Shown: positions 8,054 through 15,902 of the stretch, piece after piece | Layout of the letters: each line of letters starts with the position of its first letter | How positions within the stretch are numbered: the first letter of the stretch is position 1 | Source of the DNA: DAOTVS01 sp034436375 | GTDB lineage: Bacteria; Chloroflexota; Anaerolineae; SpSt-313 | Length of the DNA stretch: 17,498 nt | Direction of reading: 5' to 3' | Assembly: GCA_034436375.1 (NCBI GenBank) | Contig: DAOTVS010000124.1 | Location: 1-17,498 of the forward strand | Program-made: the position numbers and the translations under genes | Notes under the pieces: model-generated | The model's input: the letters and a program-made list of their open reading frames with translations, nothing else | Told to the model about the DNA's origin: nothing | Database searches by the model: none

Positions 8054-8072
8054 GTTACGCTCCGAGGTGCCT

Positions 8073-9041
8073 TTGAGTTCCAAAAGACGCACGTTTATTA
8101 CCGGTATCGCTGGTTTTGCCGGTAGTCACCTGGCCGAGTATCTGCTAGCAGGAGGCTATGAGGTCTCTGGGGTGACGCTTCCTGCTGGCGGAACCTATAA
8201 CATTGACCACATCAAGGGACGCATCCGGCTTTACCTGGGCGACCTGGAGGATACGAACTGGGCGCGCAATGTGTTGAGCGAAGTGCGCCCCGATTATGTC
8301 TTCCACCTGGCAGCCCAGGCCGCCGTACCCGCCGCCTGGGCTGCCCCGGGCCAGACGCTCGTCAATAATATCTTGAGCGAGCTCAACCTTTTCGAATCGA
8401 TTCTGGCCCTGGAGATGACGCCGCGTATCCTTACCATCGGCTCGGCCGATGAGTATGGCCTGGTCAAGCCGCAGGAATTGCCCATCCGCGAAGATAACCC
8501 CCTGCGCCCCACCAACCCCTATGCCGTGAGCAAGATTGCGCAGGATTACCTGGCCTATCAGTATTTTTTGAGCCACAACCTGCCGATCGTACGCCTGCGT
8601 CCCTTTAACCACATTGGCCCCAGGCAGGGACCGGGGTTTGTTGTCGCGGACTTTGCCAAGCAGATTGCCGAAGCGGAGGCCGGCAAAGCGCCCCCAGTGC
8701 TGCGTGTGGGCAACCTGACGGCGCGGCGCGATTTCTCAGATGTGCGCGATATTGTGCGTGGCTATGCCCTGGCCCTGGAGCAGGGTGAGCCCGGCGAAGT
8801 CTATAACCTGGGCAGCGAGCAGGCCCATTCCATCCAGCAAGTGCTCGATATCCTGCTTTCTCTGAGCACCATCTCCGTCACTGTCGAGCCCGACCCGGCT
8901 CGCATGCGCCCTTCCGACACACCAGAGATCGTGAGCGACTGCAGCAAATTCCGCGCGCGCACCGGCTGGCATACGACCTTTACCCTGGAGGCCAGCTTGC
9001 ACGACGTCCTCGACTATTGGCGCTGGCGGGTGACGACGTAG
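8073..9041 (+). CDS. NAD(P)-dependent sugar-nucleotide reductase, GDP-4-keto-6-deoxymannose reductase-like
   Basis: This extended SDR protein (about 322 residues) has the dinucleotide motif GIAGFAGSHL at 11-20, SADEYG near 124-129 and the catalytic YAVSK (Tyr150, Lys154). FNHIGPRQGPGFVVADFAKQ is typical of the Rmd branch, which reduces GDP-4-keto-6-deoxy-D-mannose to GDP-D-rhamnose, and the product of the adjacent gmd is exactly that substrate. A related epimerase or reductase forming another GDP-deoxyhexose is possible. The start is uncertain: TTG at 8073 has GAGGT five bases upstream and is preferred; GTG at 8067 is the alternative. The frame continues to 8007, but that part lies over the heptad repeat and is unlikely to be protein. 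The stop codon TAG merges with the next repeat. Confidence 0.87.
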   Translation: MSSKRRTFITGIAGFAGSHLAEYLLAGGYEVSGVTLPAGGTYNIDHIKGRIRLYLGDLEDTNWARNVLSEVRPDYVFHLAAQAAVPAAWAAPGQTLVNNILSELNLFESILALEMTPRILTIGSADEYGLVKPQELPIREDNPLRPTNPYAVSKIAQDYLAYQYFLSHNLPIVRLRPFNHIGPRQGPGFVVADFAKQIAEAEAGKAPPVLRVGNLTARRDFSDVRDIVRGYALALEQGEPGEVYNLGSEQAHSIQQVLDILLSLSTISVTVEPDPARMRPSDTPEIVSDCSKFRARTGWHTTFTLEASLHDVLDYWRWRVTT

Positions 9042-9125
9042 CTATCAACCCTCAGCTATCAGAGATCAGCCGCGTGTGCGCCATGTCGCACGGGTACGCG
9101 CTCTGATAGCTGAAACCTGATAGCT
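9040..9125. repeat. Long composite hairpin of CTATCAG heptads between the reductase gene and gmd
   Basis: The outer arms 9040-9064 and 9101-9125 are complementary at 21 of 25 positions; each has the unit pattern CTATCAG, a degenerate heptad, CTATCAG. Nested inside is a second stem, CGCGT-GTGCG (9071-9080) with CGCAC-GGGT-ACGCG (9087-9100), perfect except for a four-base bulge, with loop CCATGT. The element begins inside the stop codon of the reductase gene. The apparent fit of outer and inner stems suggests one extended structure in RNA or single-stranded DNA. Confidence 0.7.
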
Positions 9126-9198
9126 AACCACTGAGTTGTTTTGCCTCCGCGCTCTGTTCGCGGCATAATAGGCAGCATTGGCCTGTTGCACACCAGGC

Positions 9199-9220
9199 TG
9201 ATAGCTCATGACTGATAGCC
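9199..9220. repeat. Third CTATCAG heptad block upstream of gmd
   Basis: TGATAGCT (9199-9206) and TGATAGCC (9213-9220) are spaced 14 bases apart, the same period as in the neighbouring hairpin arms and in the same orientation as the right arm at 9101-9125. The block lies about 40 bases before the gmd start. Confidence 0.55.
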
Positions 9221-9262
9221 AAAACCACTGATCGCTTTGCAAAGGTAGGACAGATAAGCAGC

Positions 9263-10252
9263 ATGAAAAGGGCTCTCATCACGGGGGTGACCGGCCAGGA
9301 CGGATCGTACCTGGCCGAGTTCCTGCTCGAAAAGGGATATCAGGTGATCGGCATGGTGCGGCGCTCCAGCACCCTCAACTTTGAGCGCATTCGTCACATC
9401 CAGGATCGCATCACCCTGGTCCAGGGTGACCTGCTGGACCAGATGTCGCTGATCGACATCCTGAAGGAGCACCGCCCGCACGAGGTCTATAATCTCGCTG
9501 CCCAGTCTTTCGTGCCCACCTCCTGGAAGCAGCCGGTGCTGACGGGAGAGTTCACCGCTCTCGGCGTCACCCGCCTGCTCGATGCCGTGCGCCTGGTGGA
9601 CCCAGAAATCCGCTTCTACCAGGCTTCTTCCAGTGAGATTTTCGGCAAAGTGCGCGAGGTGCCGCAAAACGAGACAACCCCCTTTTACCCGCGCAGCCCC
9701 TATGGTGTAGCCAAAGTCTATGGCCACTGGATCGCCGTCAATTACCGCGAGAGCTATAATCTGTTCGCCTGCTCTGGCATCCTCTTCAACCACGAATCGC
9801 CGCGGCGCGGGCTGGAATTCGTCACCCGTAAGGCGACCTATGGCGCCGCACAGATCAAGCTGGGCCTGGCCAAAGAACTGCGCATGGGCAACCTCGACGC
9901 CCGCCGCGATTGGGGCTATGCCGGCGATTACGTGCGCGCTATGTGGCTGATGCTGCAGCAGGACCAACCCGATGATTATGTCGTCTCCACTGGGGAAACC
10001 CACTCCGTCCGCGAGTGGCTGCAGGAGTGCTTTGGCTACCTCGGCCTCAACTATGAGGATCATGTCGTGAGTGACCCGGCCTTTGTGCGCCCGGCGGAGG
10101 TCGATCTGTTGATCGGCGATGCGACCAAGGCGCGCCAGAAGCTCGGCTGGCAGCCGGAGGTTTCTTTCCAGCAGCTCATCCATATGATGGTCGATGCCGA
10201 TATGGAGCTTTTGCAGCAGGAGATGCGTTACAACGCTGCACGTCACGTCTAG
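9263..10252 (+). CDS. gmd: GDP-mannose 4,6-dehydratase
   Basis: The enzyme makes GDP-4-keto-6-deoxy-D-mannose from GDP-mannose, the entry step to GDP-rhamnose, GDP-fucose and related donors for surface glycans. The 329-residue protein carries GVTGQDGSYLAEFLLEKGY at 8-26, the Gmd-typical RRSSTLNFERI at 33-43, ASSSEIFGKV at 121-130, the catalytic YGVAK (Tyr147, Lys151), and FNHESPRRGLEFVTRK. It is shorter than the E. coli enzyme (373) but close to the compact type. The ATG at 9263 is preceded by a modest AGGTAGGA about 13 bases upstream. Together with the reductase gene at 8073 it forms a two-step path; the pair is separated by a structured repeat spacer of 221 bases. The alpha-mannosidase gene follows after 45 bases and may be cotranscribed. 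Confidence 0.96.
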   Translation: MKRALITGVTGQDGSYLAEFLLEKGYQVIGMVRRSSTLNFERIRHIQDRITLVQGDLLDQMSLIDILKEHRPHEVYNLAAQSFVPTSWKQPVLTGEFTALGVTRLLDAVRLVDPEIRFYQASSSEIFGKVREVPQNETTPFYPRSPYGVAKVYGHWIAVNYRESYNLFACSGILFNHESPRRGLEFVTRKATYGAAQIKLGLAKELRMGNLDARRDWGYAGDYVRAMWLMLQQDQPDDYVVSTGETHSVREWLQECFGYLGLNYEDHVVSDPAFVRPAEVDLLIGDATKARQKLGWQPEVSFQQLIHMMVDADMELLQQEMRYNAARHV

Positions 10253-10297
10253 TGCCTTTGCCCTTTGTGGGCGTTCTCAGGTTCAAAGGAGATCCAC

Positions 10298-13200
10298 ATG
10301 TCCCTACCCATCGAGTGGGAGCGCCGTCTGGACCGCTGGCGGAAGGAACTGCCGCGCCATTTCTACCAACCCCTCGGCCCGGTGGACCTCAGTGGCTTTA
10401 CCACCTTTGATCAACTGACCCCCGAGCAGGCCCTGCAGCAGGGCAACTTTGAGCCCTTTGTGCCGGGCATGCCCTGGGGCGCCAAGTGGGAGTATGCCTG
10501 GTTCAAGGGCGAGCTGACCCTGCCCCCTGCGGCGGCGGGCGCGCGCATTGTGCTCAAGGTCGAGGTCGGCGCCGAGAGCGCCGTGTACATCAACGGCCTG
10601 ATTGCCGGCGCTCGCGATCACGAGCACCAGGAGATTACCCTCACGCGCAACGGGCGCCCCGGCGAGCGCTACGAGGTGTTGATCGAGGGCTATGGCGGCC
10701 ACGGACCCATGGTCGAGGGCGGCGGCCCGGTGCCCCCTGAGCGCCCCTCGGTGCCCGAGCCCGGCCCCACCCAGCGCACCTTTGGCGAGACGACCTTTGG
10801 CATCTGGCATGAGGATGCCTATCAGCTCTGGGTGGATGTAGAAACCCTCGTCCGCCTGCGCGACGCGCTGGACCCCGAATCGCTGCGCGCCGTCGAGATC
10901 GACGCTGCCCTGCGCGATTTCACGACCATCGTCGACTTTGAGCTGCCCCTGGCCGAGCGCCTGGCCACCATGCGCGCCGGCCGTGAGCGCCTGCAGCCCT
11001 TGCTGGCCTGCGTCAACGGCTCGACGGCCCCCACCTTCTATGCCATCGGCCACGGCCACCTCGACGTGGCCTGGCTCTGGCCTCTGCAGGAAACTGAGCG
11101 CAAGATGGCCCGCACCACGGCCAATCAGATTGCGCTCATGCAGGAATATCCTGATTACAAGTTCATCCAGAGCCAGCCGCACCTTCTGACCATGCTCAGG
11201 GCGCGCCAGCCGGAGCTCTATGAGCGCGTCCGCAAGGCCGTCGCCGCCGGGCAGATCGTGCTTGAGGGCGGCATGTGGGTCGAGGCCGACACCAACCTCT
11301 CTGGCGGCGAGGCGCTGATCCGCCAGTTCGTGCACGGCAAGCGCTTTTTCCGGGAGGAATTTGGCGTCGAGAGCGAGCTGCTCTGGTTGCCCGATGTGTT
11401 CGGCTATTCGGGCGCCATGCCGCAGATCATGCGCGGCTGCGGCGTCAAGTATTTCGGCACCGCCAAGATCTACTGGGCCTATAACGGCGGCGAGCCCTTC
11501 CCCTACTCTACCTTCAACTGGCAGGGCATTGATGGCTCGACGGTCATTGCCCACCTCTTCCGCGGCTATGGCAACGCCACCGACCCGGCAACTGTCATTG
11601 GCCTGTGGCATGATAAGGTGCATAAGGAAGGCCTCTCTACCGACCTGCTGGTCTTTGGCCACGGTGACGGCGGCGGCGGCCCCACTCGCGACCATTTGGA
11701 GTTCCTGCGCCGCCAGCGCGACCTGGAAGGCGCCCCGCGTGTGCGCTTGGCCTCGCCCATCGAGTTCTACCACGATCTGGAGGCCAGGGGCGTCCAACTG
11801 CCGACCTATGTGGGCGAGCTCTATTTCCAGGCCCACCGCGGCACCTATACCTCTCAGGCGCACACCAAGAAGAACAACCGCCAGAGTGAGCTGGCCCTGC
11901 GCGAGGCCGAGTTCTGGGGCGCTGCGGCGCGCGCTCTGGCCGGCTACTCCTACCCGCGCCCGGCCATCGATGGCGCCTGGCGTACCCTGCTCCTGCATCA
12001 GTTCCACGACATCCTGCCCGGCTCCTCGATTCACCGGGTCTATGAAGAGGCCGATATGGCCCACGCTGCCGTGCAGCAGACGGCGCATGAGACGGCCCAG
12101 GCCGCCCTCGCCGCCCTGGTGGGGCGCACGCCTGCGGGTAGAGAGCGCCAGCTGCCAACTGGCCTGGCTGATTTGACCGTCTGCAACTCCCTCTCCTGGC
12201 CGCGCACTGCGTTGGTGGCGCTGCCGCAGGGCTTCCTGGGCGCCGCTGATGCTCAGGGGCGGCCCCTGCCCGTCCAGGCTGTGGACGGGCAGTTGTGGGC
12301 CGAGGTGACCGTGCCAGGCTGCGGCTGGATGACCGTGCGCCCGGCTGAGGCCCCCCAATCGCCCGCCAACAGCCTGCGGGCCGCCACTAACTTGCTGGAG
12401 AACGAGCACCTGCGCCTGGAGCTCAACCGCCGCGGCGAGATCGTGAGCCTCTACGATAAGGATGCCGGGCGCGAGCTGGCCGCTGGCCTCTGCAACAGCT
12501 TCCACCTGTACAAGGATGTGCCGGGCTGGTTTGATGCCTGGGACCTGGATTCGAACTACAAGCTGATGCCGGTCGAATTGCCCGAGGAGGCGCAGATCGA
12601 AGTCGTCTCCTCCGGCCCGCTGGTGGCTGCCCTGCGGGTGACCCGCAAGCTGCACCACTCGGCCCTTACCCAGGAAATCTCACTGCGCCGGGGCAGCCGC
12701 CGGGTCGACTTTGCCACCGCGATCGACTGGCAGGAGTCGCACAAGGTGCTCAAGGTCAACTTCCCGGTGGATATTCACACCAGTGAGGCCCTGCATGAGA
12801 TCCAGTTCGGCCACATCCGCCGGCCCAACCATGCCTCGCGCCTGCTGGATGAGGACCGCTTCGAAGTGGCCAACCACAAGTGGTCAGCCCTCACCGAGGA
12901 GAACCGTGGCTTTGCCGTGCTCAATGACTGCAAGTATGGCGTCAACGTCGAGGGCAACTCGATCAACCTGACCCTCCTCAAGTCGGCCCTGGCGCCCGAT
13001 ATGACAGCTGACAAAGGGCTGCAGACCTTTACCTACGCCCTCTATGCCTGGAACGGGCCTTTTGTGGAGGGCGGCGTGGTGCGCGCGGCCTATGACCTCA
13101 ATTGCCCCGTCCTCACGACGCCGGGCGTGGGCGCCATGCCAGAGGGCTCGCTCTTCCAGGTCGATGCCGCTAACGTGATCATCGAGACGGTCAAGCCTGC

Positions 13201-13411
13201 TGAGGATGGCTCTACCGATGTGGTGGTGCGCCTGTATGAGGCGTTGCGCGCAAGCGCCCGCTGTACCTTGAGCACCGCTTTGCCCATCGCCAGCGCCGCC
13301 GAGACGAACATGCTCGAAGAGATCCAGCGCGAGCTGACCGTATCTGGGCAGAGCATGGTCCTGGATTTCCGCCCGTTCGAGATCAAGACCATCCGCTTGC
13401 GGATAAAGTAG
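10298..13411 (+). CDS. Alpha-mannosidase, glycoside hydrolase family 38
   Basis: The 1037-residue protein has the full GH38 layout of the cytosolic Ams1-like type: an N-terminal beta domain to about 245, the catalytic barrel with metal ligands in IGHGHLDVAWLWPL (His254, Asp256), the nucleophile in WLPDVFGYSG (Asp366), FGHGDGGGG, the segment QAHRGTYTSQAHTKKNNR, and LLLHQFHDILPGSS (His567/His570), then the C-terminal beta-sandwich domains to the end. No signal peptide is visible, so it should act in the cytoplasm on free or imported mannosides. The ATG at 10298 with AGGAG six bases upstream is chosen; the frame opens at 10265, but those 11 residues precede the ribosome site. It follows gmd by 45 bases. 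The exact linkage specificity cannot be read from the sequence. Confidence 0.95.
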   Translation: MSLPIEWERRLDRWRKELPRHFYQPLGPVDLSGFTTFDQLTPEQALQQGNFEPFVPGMPWGAKWEYAWFKGELTLPPAAAGARIVLKVEVGAESAVYINGLIAGARDHEHQEITLTRNGRPGERYEVLIEGYGGHGPMVEGGGPVPPERPSVPEPGPTQRTFGETTFGIWHEDAYQLWVDVETLVRLRDALDPESLRAVEIDAALRDFTTIVDFELPLAERLATMRAGRERLQPLLACVNGSTAPTFYAIGHGHLDVAWLWPLQETERKMARTTANQIALMQEYPDYKFIQSQPHLLTMLRARQPELYERVRKAVAAGQIVLEGGMWVEADTNLSGGEALIRQFVHGKRFFREEFGVESELLWLPDVFGYSGAMPQIMRGCGVKYFGTAKIYWAYNGGEPFPYSTFNWQGIDGSTVIAHLFRGYGNATDPATVIGLWHDKVHKEGLSTDLLVFGHGDGGGGPTRDHLEFLRRQRDLEGAPRVRLASPIEFYHDLEARGVQLPTYVGELYFQAHRGTYTSQAHTKKNNRQSELALREAEFWGAAARALAGYSYPRPAIDGAWRTLLLHQFHDILPGSSIHRVYEEADMAHAAVQQTAHETAQAALAALVGRTPAGRERQLPTGLADLTVCNSLSWPRTALVALPQGFLGAADAQGRPLPVQAVDGQLWAEVTVPGCGWMTVRPAEAPQSPANSLRAATNLLENEHLRLELNRRGEIVSLYDKDAGRELAAGLCNSFHLYKDVPGWFDAWDLDSNYKLMPVELPEEAQIEVVSSGPLVAALRVTRKLHHSALTQEISLRRGSRRVDFATAIDWQESHKVLKVNFPVDIHTSEALHEIQFGHIRRPNHASRLLDEDRFEVANHKWSALTEENRGFAVLNDCKYGVNVEGNSINLTLLKSALAPDMTADKGLQTFTYALYAWNGPFVEGGVVRAAYDLNCPVLTTPGVGAMPEGSLFQVDAANVIIETVKPAEDGSTDVVVRLYEALRASARCTLSTALPIASAAETNMLEEIQRELTVSGQSMVLDFRPFEIKTIRLRIK

Positions 13412-13580
13412 TAAGAGTGCCTAACAAAACCTGTGGTGCAGATGGCGCTACATGCAGCGCCCATCCCCCCGGCCCCCTTCCCGCAGGGCGGGAGACCCCT
13501 CATTTCGCCGGCATTGTGGGCGGCGATGATGGCCAATGGAGTGAGCCAACGACAGGCCCCGTAGGGACCTGGCACGAAGG
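13412..13580. other. Spacer after the mannosidase gene with two hairpins
   Basis: GATGGCGCT (13441-13449) pairs with AGCGCCCATC (13456-13465) with one bulged base and a six-base loop. A C-rich run then leads into TCCCGC (13479-13484) pairing with GCGGGA (13488-13493). There is no T run, so if these end transcription they do so as non-canonical terminators. The rest holds nothing I recognise. Confidence 0.45.
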
Positions 13581-13592
13581 ATGGATGCAGAG

Positions 13593-14885
13593 ATGACAAT
13601 GAAAAGCCACGATCGCTCGCGGGCGCTGCTGCGCGAGGCGCAGCGGGTCATACCCGGCGGTGTGAACAGCCCGGTGCGCGCTTTTCGTGCGGTAGGGGGG
13701 AGCCCACTGTTCATCGAGAGGGGCGAGGGGCCCTATCTCGTTGATGCCGATGGGCACCGTTACATCGACTATGTGCTGTCGTGGGGGCCGCTGATCCTGG
13801 GGCACGCGCACCCGGCGGTGACAGCGGCGCTGCGCGAGGCGCTGGAGCGAGGGACGAGCTATGGCGCGCCCACCCGCCTGGAGACCGATCTGGCGCGGCA
13901 GATTATCGCTCTGATGCCGGGCATCGAGATGGTGCGTTTCGTCAACTCAGGCACCGAGGCGACGATGAGCGCCCTGCGCCTGGCGCGCGCCTATACGGGG
14001 CGCTGCAAGATCGTCAAGTTCGAGGGCTGCTACCACGGCCATGCCGATGCCTTGCTGGCGCAGGCTGGCTCTGGGGTGGCCACCCTCTGCCTGCCCGACT
14101 CGCCCGGCGTGCCTGCCGGGGTGACGGCTGATACCCTCATCCTGCCCTACAACGATCTGGGCGCTGTGGAGGCGCTCTTTGCGCAGCGGGGAGAGGAGAT
14201 CGCCGCTATCATCGTCGAGCCTGTGGCGGGCAACATGGGCGTGGTGTTGCCGCAACCCGGCTTTCTGCCCGGCCTGCGCCGACTCACGCGTGACTATGGG
14301 GCGCTGCTCATCTTTGACGAAGTGATGACCGGCTTCCGGGTGGCGCTGGGCGGCGCGCAGGCGCTCTACGGCGTGGACCCCGACCTGACGACGCTGGGCA
14401 AAGTGATCGGCGGAGGGCTGCCGGTGGGAGCCTATGCGGGCAAGCGGGCCATCATGGAGCAGGTCGCCCCGGCTGGGCCCATGTATCAGGCGGGGACGCT
14501 GGCAGGCAACCCCCTGGCTATGGCCGCCGGCTTGGCCACGCTGCGCGAGTTGGCGCGACCAGGCGTCTTTGACGGCATCGCCGAGCGGACACGCCGCCTT
14601 TGCTCTGGCCTGGGCGAGGTTGCCCGCGCGGCTGGCGTGTCCCTGCAGCAGAGCTGCGCTGGCACGATGTTCTGCCATTTCTTCTCACCCGAGCCAATCA
14701 CCGACTATACCACGGCCCGACGGAGCGATACAGCGCTCTTTGCGCGCTTTTTCCAGGGGATGCTCGAAGGGGGCGTGTATCTGGCGCCATCGCAGTTCGA
14801 GGCGGGGTTTATGAGCGCGGTCCACGACGACAATGTTGTGGTAGAGACGGTGGCTGCGGCCGAAAAGGCGCTGCACGCACTGTAA
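13593..14885 (+). CDS. hemL: Glutamate-1-semialdehyde 2,1-aminomutase
   Basis: HemL isomerises glutamate-1-semialdehyde to 5-aminolevulinate with pyridoxal phosphate, the last step of the C5 route into haem, cobalamin and other tetrapyrroles. The protein of about 430 residues matches the family length. Visible signatures are VIPGGVNSPVRAF near the N-terminus, FVNSGTEATMSALRLAR, EGCYHGHAD, IFDEVMTGFR with the cofactor aspartate, and TLGKVIGGGLPVG with the Schiff-base lysine (Lys270). SPVRAF and the VNSG loop favour hemL over ordinary class III aminotransferases. Three ATG codons are close together (13581, 13593, 13599); 13593 is preferred because GAAGGA lies about 11 bases upstream, whereas it abuts 13581. 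No other haem gene is adjacent, so the gene appears to be transcribed alone. Confidence 0.96.
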   Translation: MTMKSHDRSRALLREAQRVIPGGVNSPVRAFRAVGGSPLFIERGEGPYLVDADGHRYIDYVLSWGPLILGHAHPAVTAALREALERGTSYGAPTRLETDLARQIIALMPGIEMVRFVNSGTEATMSALRLARAYTGRCKIVKFEGCYHGHADALLAQAGSGVATLCLPDSPGVPAGVTADTLILPYNDLGAVEALFAQRGEEIAAIIVEPVAGNMGVVLPQPGFLPGLRRLTRDYGALLIFDEVMTGFRVALGGAQALYGVDPDLTTLGKVIGGGLPVGAYAGKRAIMEQVAPAGPMYQAGTLAGNPLAMAAGLATLRELARPGVFDGIAERTRRLCSGLGEVARAAGVSLQQSCAGTMFCHFFSPEPITDYTTARRSDTALFARFFQGMLEGGVYLAPSQFEAGFMSAVHDDNVVVETVAAAEKALHAL

Positions 14886-14980
14886 AGTCTGGCAGCGATG
14901 AACAAGCAGTCCGTTGCGCTGCCCCCCCGCAGCCTCCTTTGCTGTAAACCGATGGCCTCGCCGGGGCTGCCGATGCGTAA

Positions 14981-15004
14981 GGCCGCCAGTTTGGGCTGGC
15001 GGCC
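14981..15004. terminator. Perfect GC-rich hairpin in the convergent spacer after hemL
   Basis: GGCCGCCAG (14981-14989) and CTGGCGGCC (14996-15004) form a perfect nine-base stem with a six-base loop (TTTGGG). It lies between two converging genes and could end transcription from both sides, though neither strand shows a T run after it. Terminator function is inference; the hairpin itself is plain. Confidence 0.5.
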
Positions 15005-15021
15005 CTCGAGGCCCTGCTGCG

Positions 15022-15122
15022 CACGAGCAGGCAGGCTGCTGCGTAGGACGTCTGCCGGCTGGCCTTAGGTCCTGCGTGCCCACTGCGGCTCCACGCCGCC
15101 TCACGGCGACGTCCTGCTCGTG
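15022..15122. repeat. Branched set of inverted repeats in the convergent spacer
   Basis: CACGAGCAGG (15022-15031) is perfectly complementary to CCTGCTCGTG (15113-15122). Enclosed by this helix are two further stems: CGTAGGAC (15042-15049) with GTCCTGCG (15069-15076), and CGCCG (15094-15098) with CGGCG (15104-15108). No reading frame here looks like protein. It may be a structured RNA, a repeat element or a remnant; I match it to no known RNA family (checked by eye against RNase P, tmRNA, SRP and cobalamin motifs). Confidence 0.5.
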
Positions 15123-15173
15123 GCTATCCGGGCAGAATGAGGGTATAGCAGAGCGGCAGCCCAGCACTCGCAC

Positions 15174-15872
15174 CTAAAGACCGGCTGACAGCTTCGCTAT
15201 CTCGCTGCGATAGCTCTGCTCAACCCTCTGTTGTGCGTCGCGCAGGTAACGCCGTGCAAAGGCGATCAGCACCCTGTACGCATTATCAAGAGGGCGCGGC
15301 CCCGGGTCCCACAGATCCCAGCCAAAGTCGACATAATAGGCGCGCGTGCCGTCGGTTCTCATGTCATGGATGAAGCTCAGCGTTGGGAAGCCCTTGGCAT
15401 CGAGGACTGCTGCGGCATGGATGATATCGTCGAGAACGCCCGGCGTGATACGCCCGCTTTGAGCGGCCTCCGGCTCGATGGCATACGGTATGTACTGCTC
15501 GTTAATGCACATATCGGCCACTGAGTACAGCTCGGGCGCAGGGATGCTCCAGGCCGCGAGCAGCGCCCGCCGGTGCAGCATTCGGCTGAGGGTTATGTGG
15601 CCGCGGATGATGGCTTTGGACACGAATGGACGTGTGACGCGCTGGCCATGGCTCTCGATGATTAGCTGGGCCGCTGCGACATAGACTTCGTCGCCCCCTC
15701 GCTGGTAATCGTGCCATTCTTCAAAGGAGAGCAGCCGTTCCCCTTCCCTGACAACGCCAAGCTGCGCCAAAGCAGTGCATAGCCTCTGCTCGTAGGTCTC
15801 GCTTTGCCCCTCAGTCAGAGGCACCGTCTTTACCAGGTAATCGGCAAAGCTCCCTGCTCGGACGATTTCCAT
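15174..15872 (-). CDS. Unassigned protein with a possible divergent kinase fold
   Basis: I cannot assign a family to this 232-residue protein. It is soluble by composition. Features that recall small-molecule or protein kinase folds, in the right order, are a lysine on a hydrophobic strand (PFVSKAIIRG, Lys86), a hinge-like INEQYIPY at 123-130, and a DFG-like metal motif on a strand pair, AYYVDFGWDLWDPG at 178-191; SFIHDMRTDG before it occupies the place of a catalytic loop, but a canonical HxD is not clear. The first 50 residues are helical and precede any such domain. The ATG at 15872 is the first good start; a GAGG lies very close to it. It follows the nucleoside diphosphate kinase-like gene after 30 bases on the same strand, which indicates one operon and perhaps a shared phosphotransfer role. 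The fold call is inference. Confidence 0.72.
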   Translation of the reverse strand: MEIVRAGSFADYLVKTVPLTEGQSETYEQRLCTALAQLGVVREGERLLSFEEWHDYQRGGDEVYVAAAQLIIESHGQRVTRPFVSKAIIRGHITLSRMLHRRALLAAWSIPAPELYSVADMCINEQYIPYAIEPEAAQSGRITPGVLDDIIHAAAVLDAKGFPTLSFIHDMRTDGTRAYYVDFGWDLWDPGPRPLDNAYRVLIAFARRYLRDAQQRVEQSYRSEIAKLSAGL

Positions 15873-15902
15873 GTCCTCACATACGTTCCAGAGCGGATAA
15901 GC

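Noticed and set aside
8007..8072. Longer N-terminus for the sugar-nucleotide reductase
   Set aside because: The added codons lie over the inverted heptad repeat and place extra residues before the Rossmann strand; no ribosome site is visible.
9040..9220. Repeated CTATCAG words as a possible CRISPR array
   Set aside because: Units are seven bases, degenerate and in both orientations, with no 25-40 base repeat, spacers or cas genes.
10304..12658. Very long open frame (784 codons) on the minus strand inside the alpha-mannosidase gene
   Set aside because: It is antisense to a gene with all GH38 motifs, has no recognisable domain, and its composition is that of a shadow in high-GC DNA.
14914..15177. 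Plus-strand open frame of 87 codons after hemL
   Set aside because: The product is Cys/Arg/Pro-rich with no family look, and it covers a region full of perfect inverted repeats.
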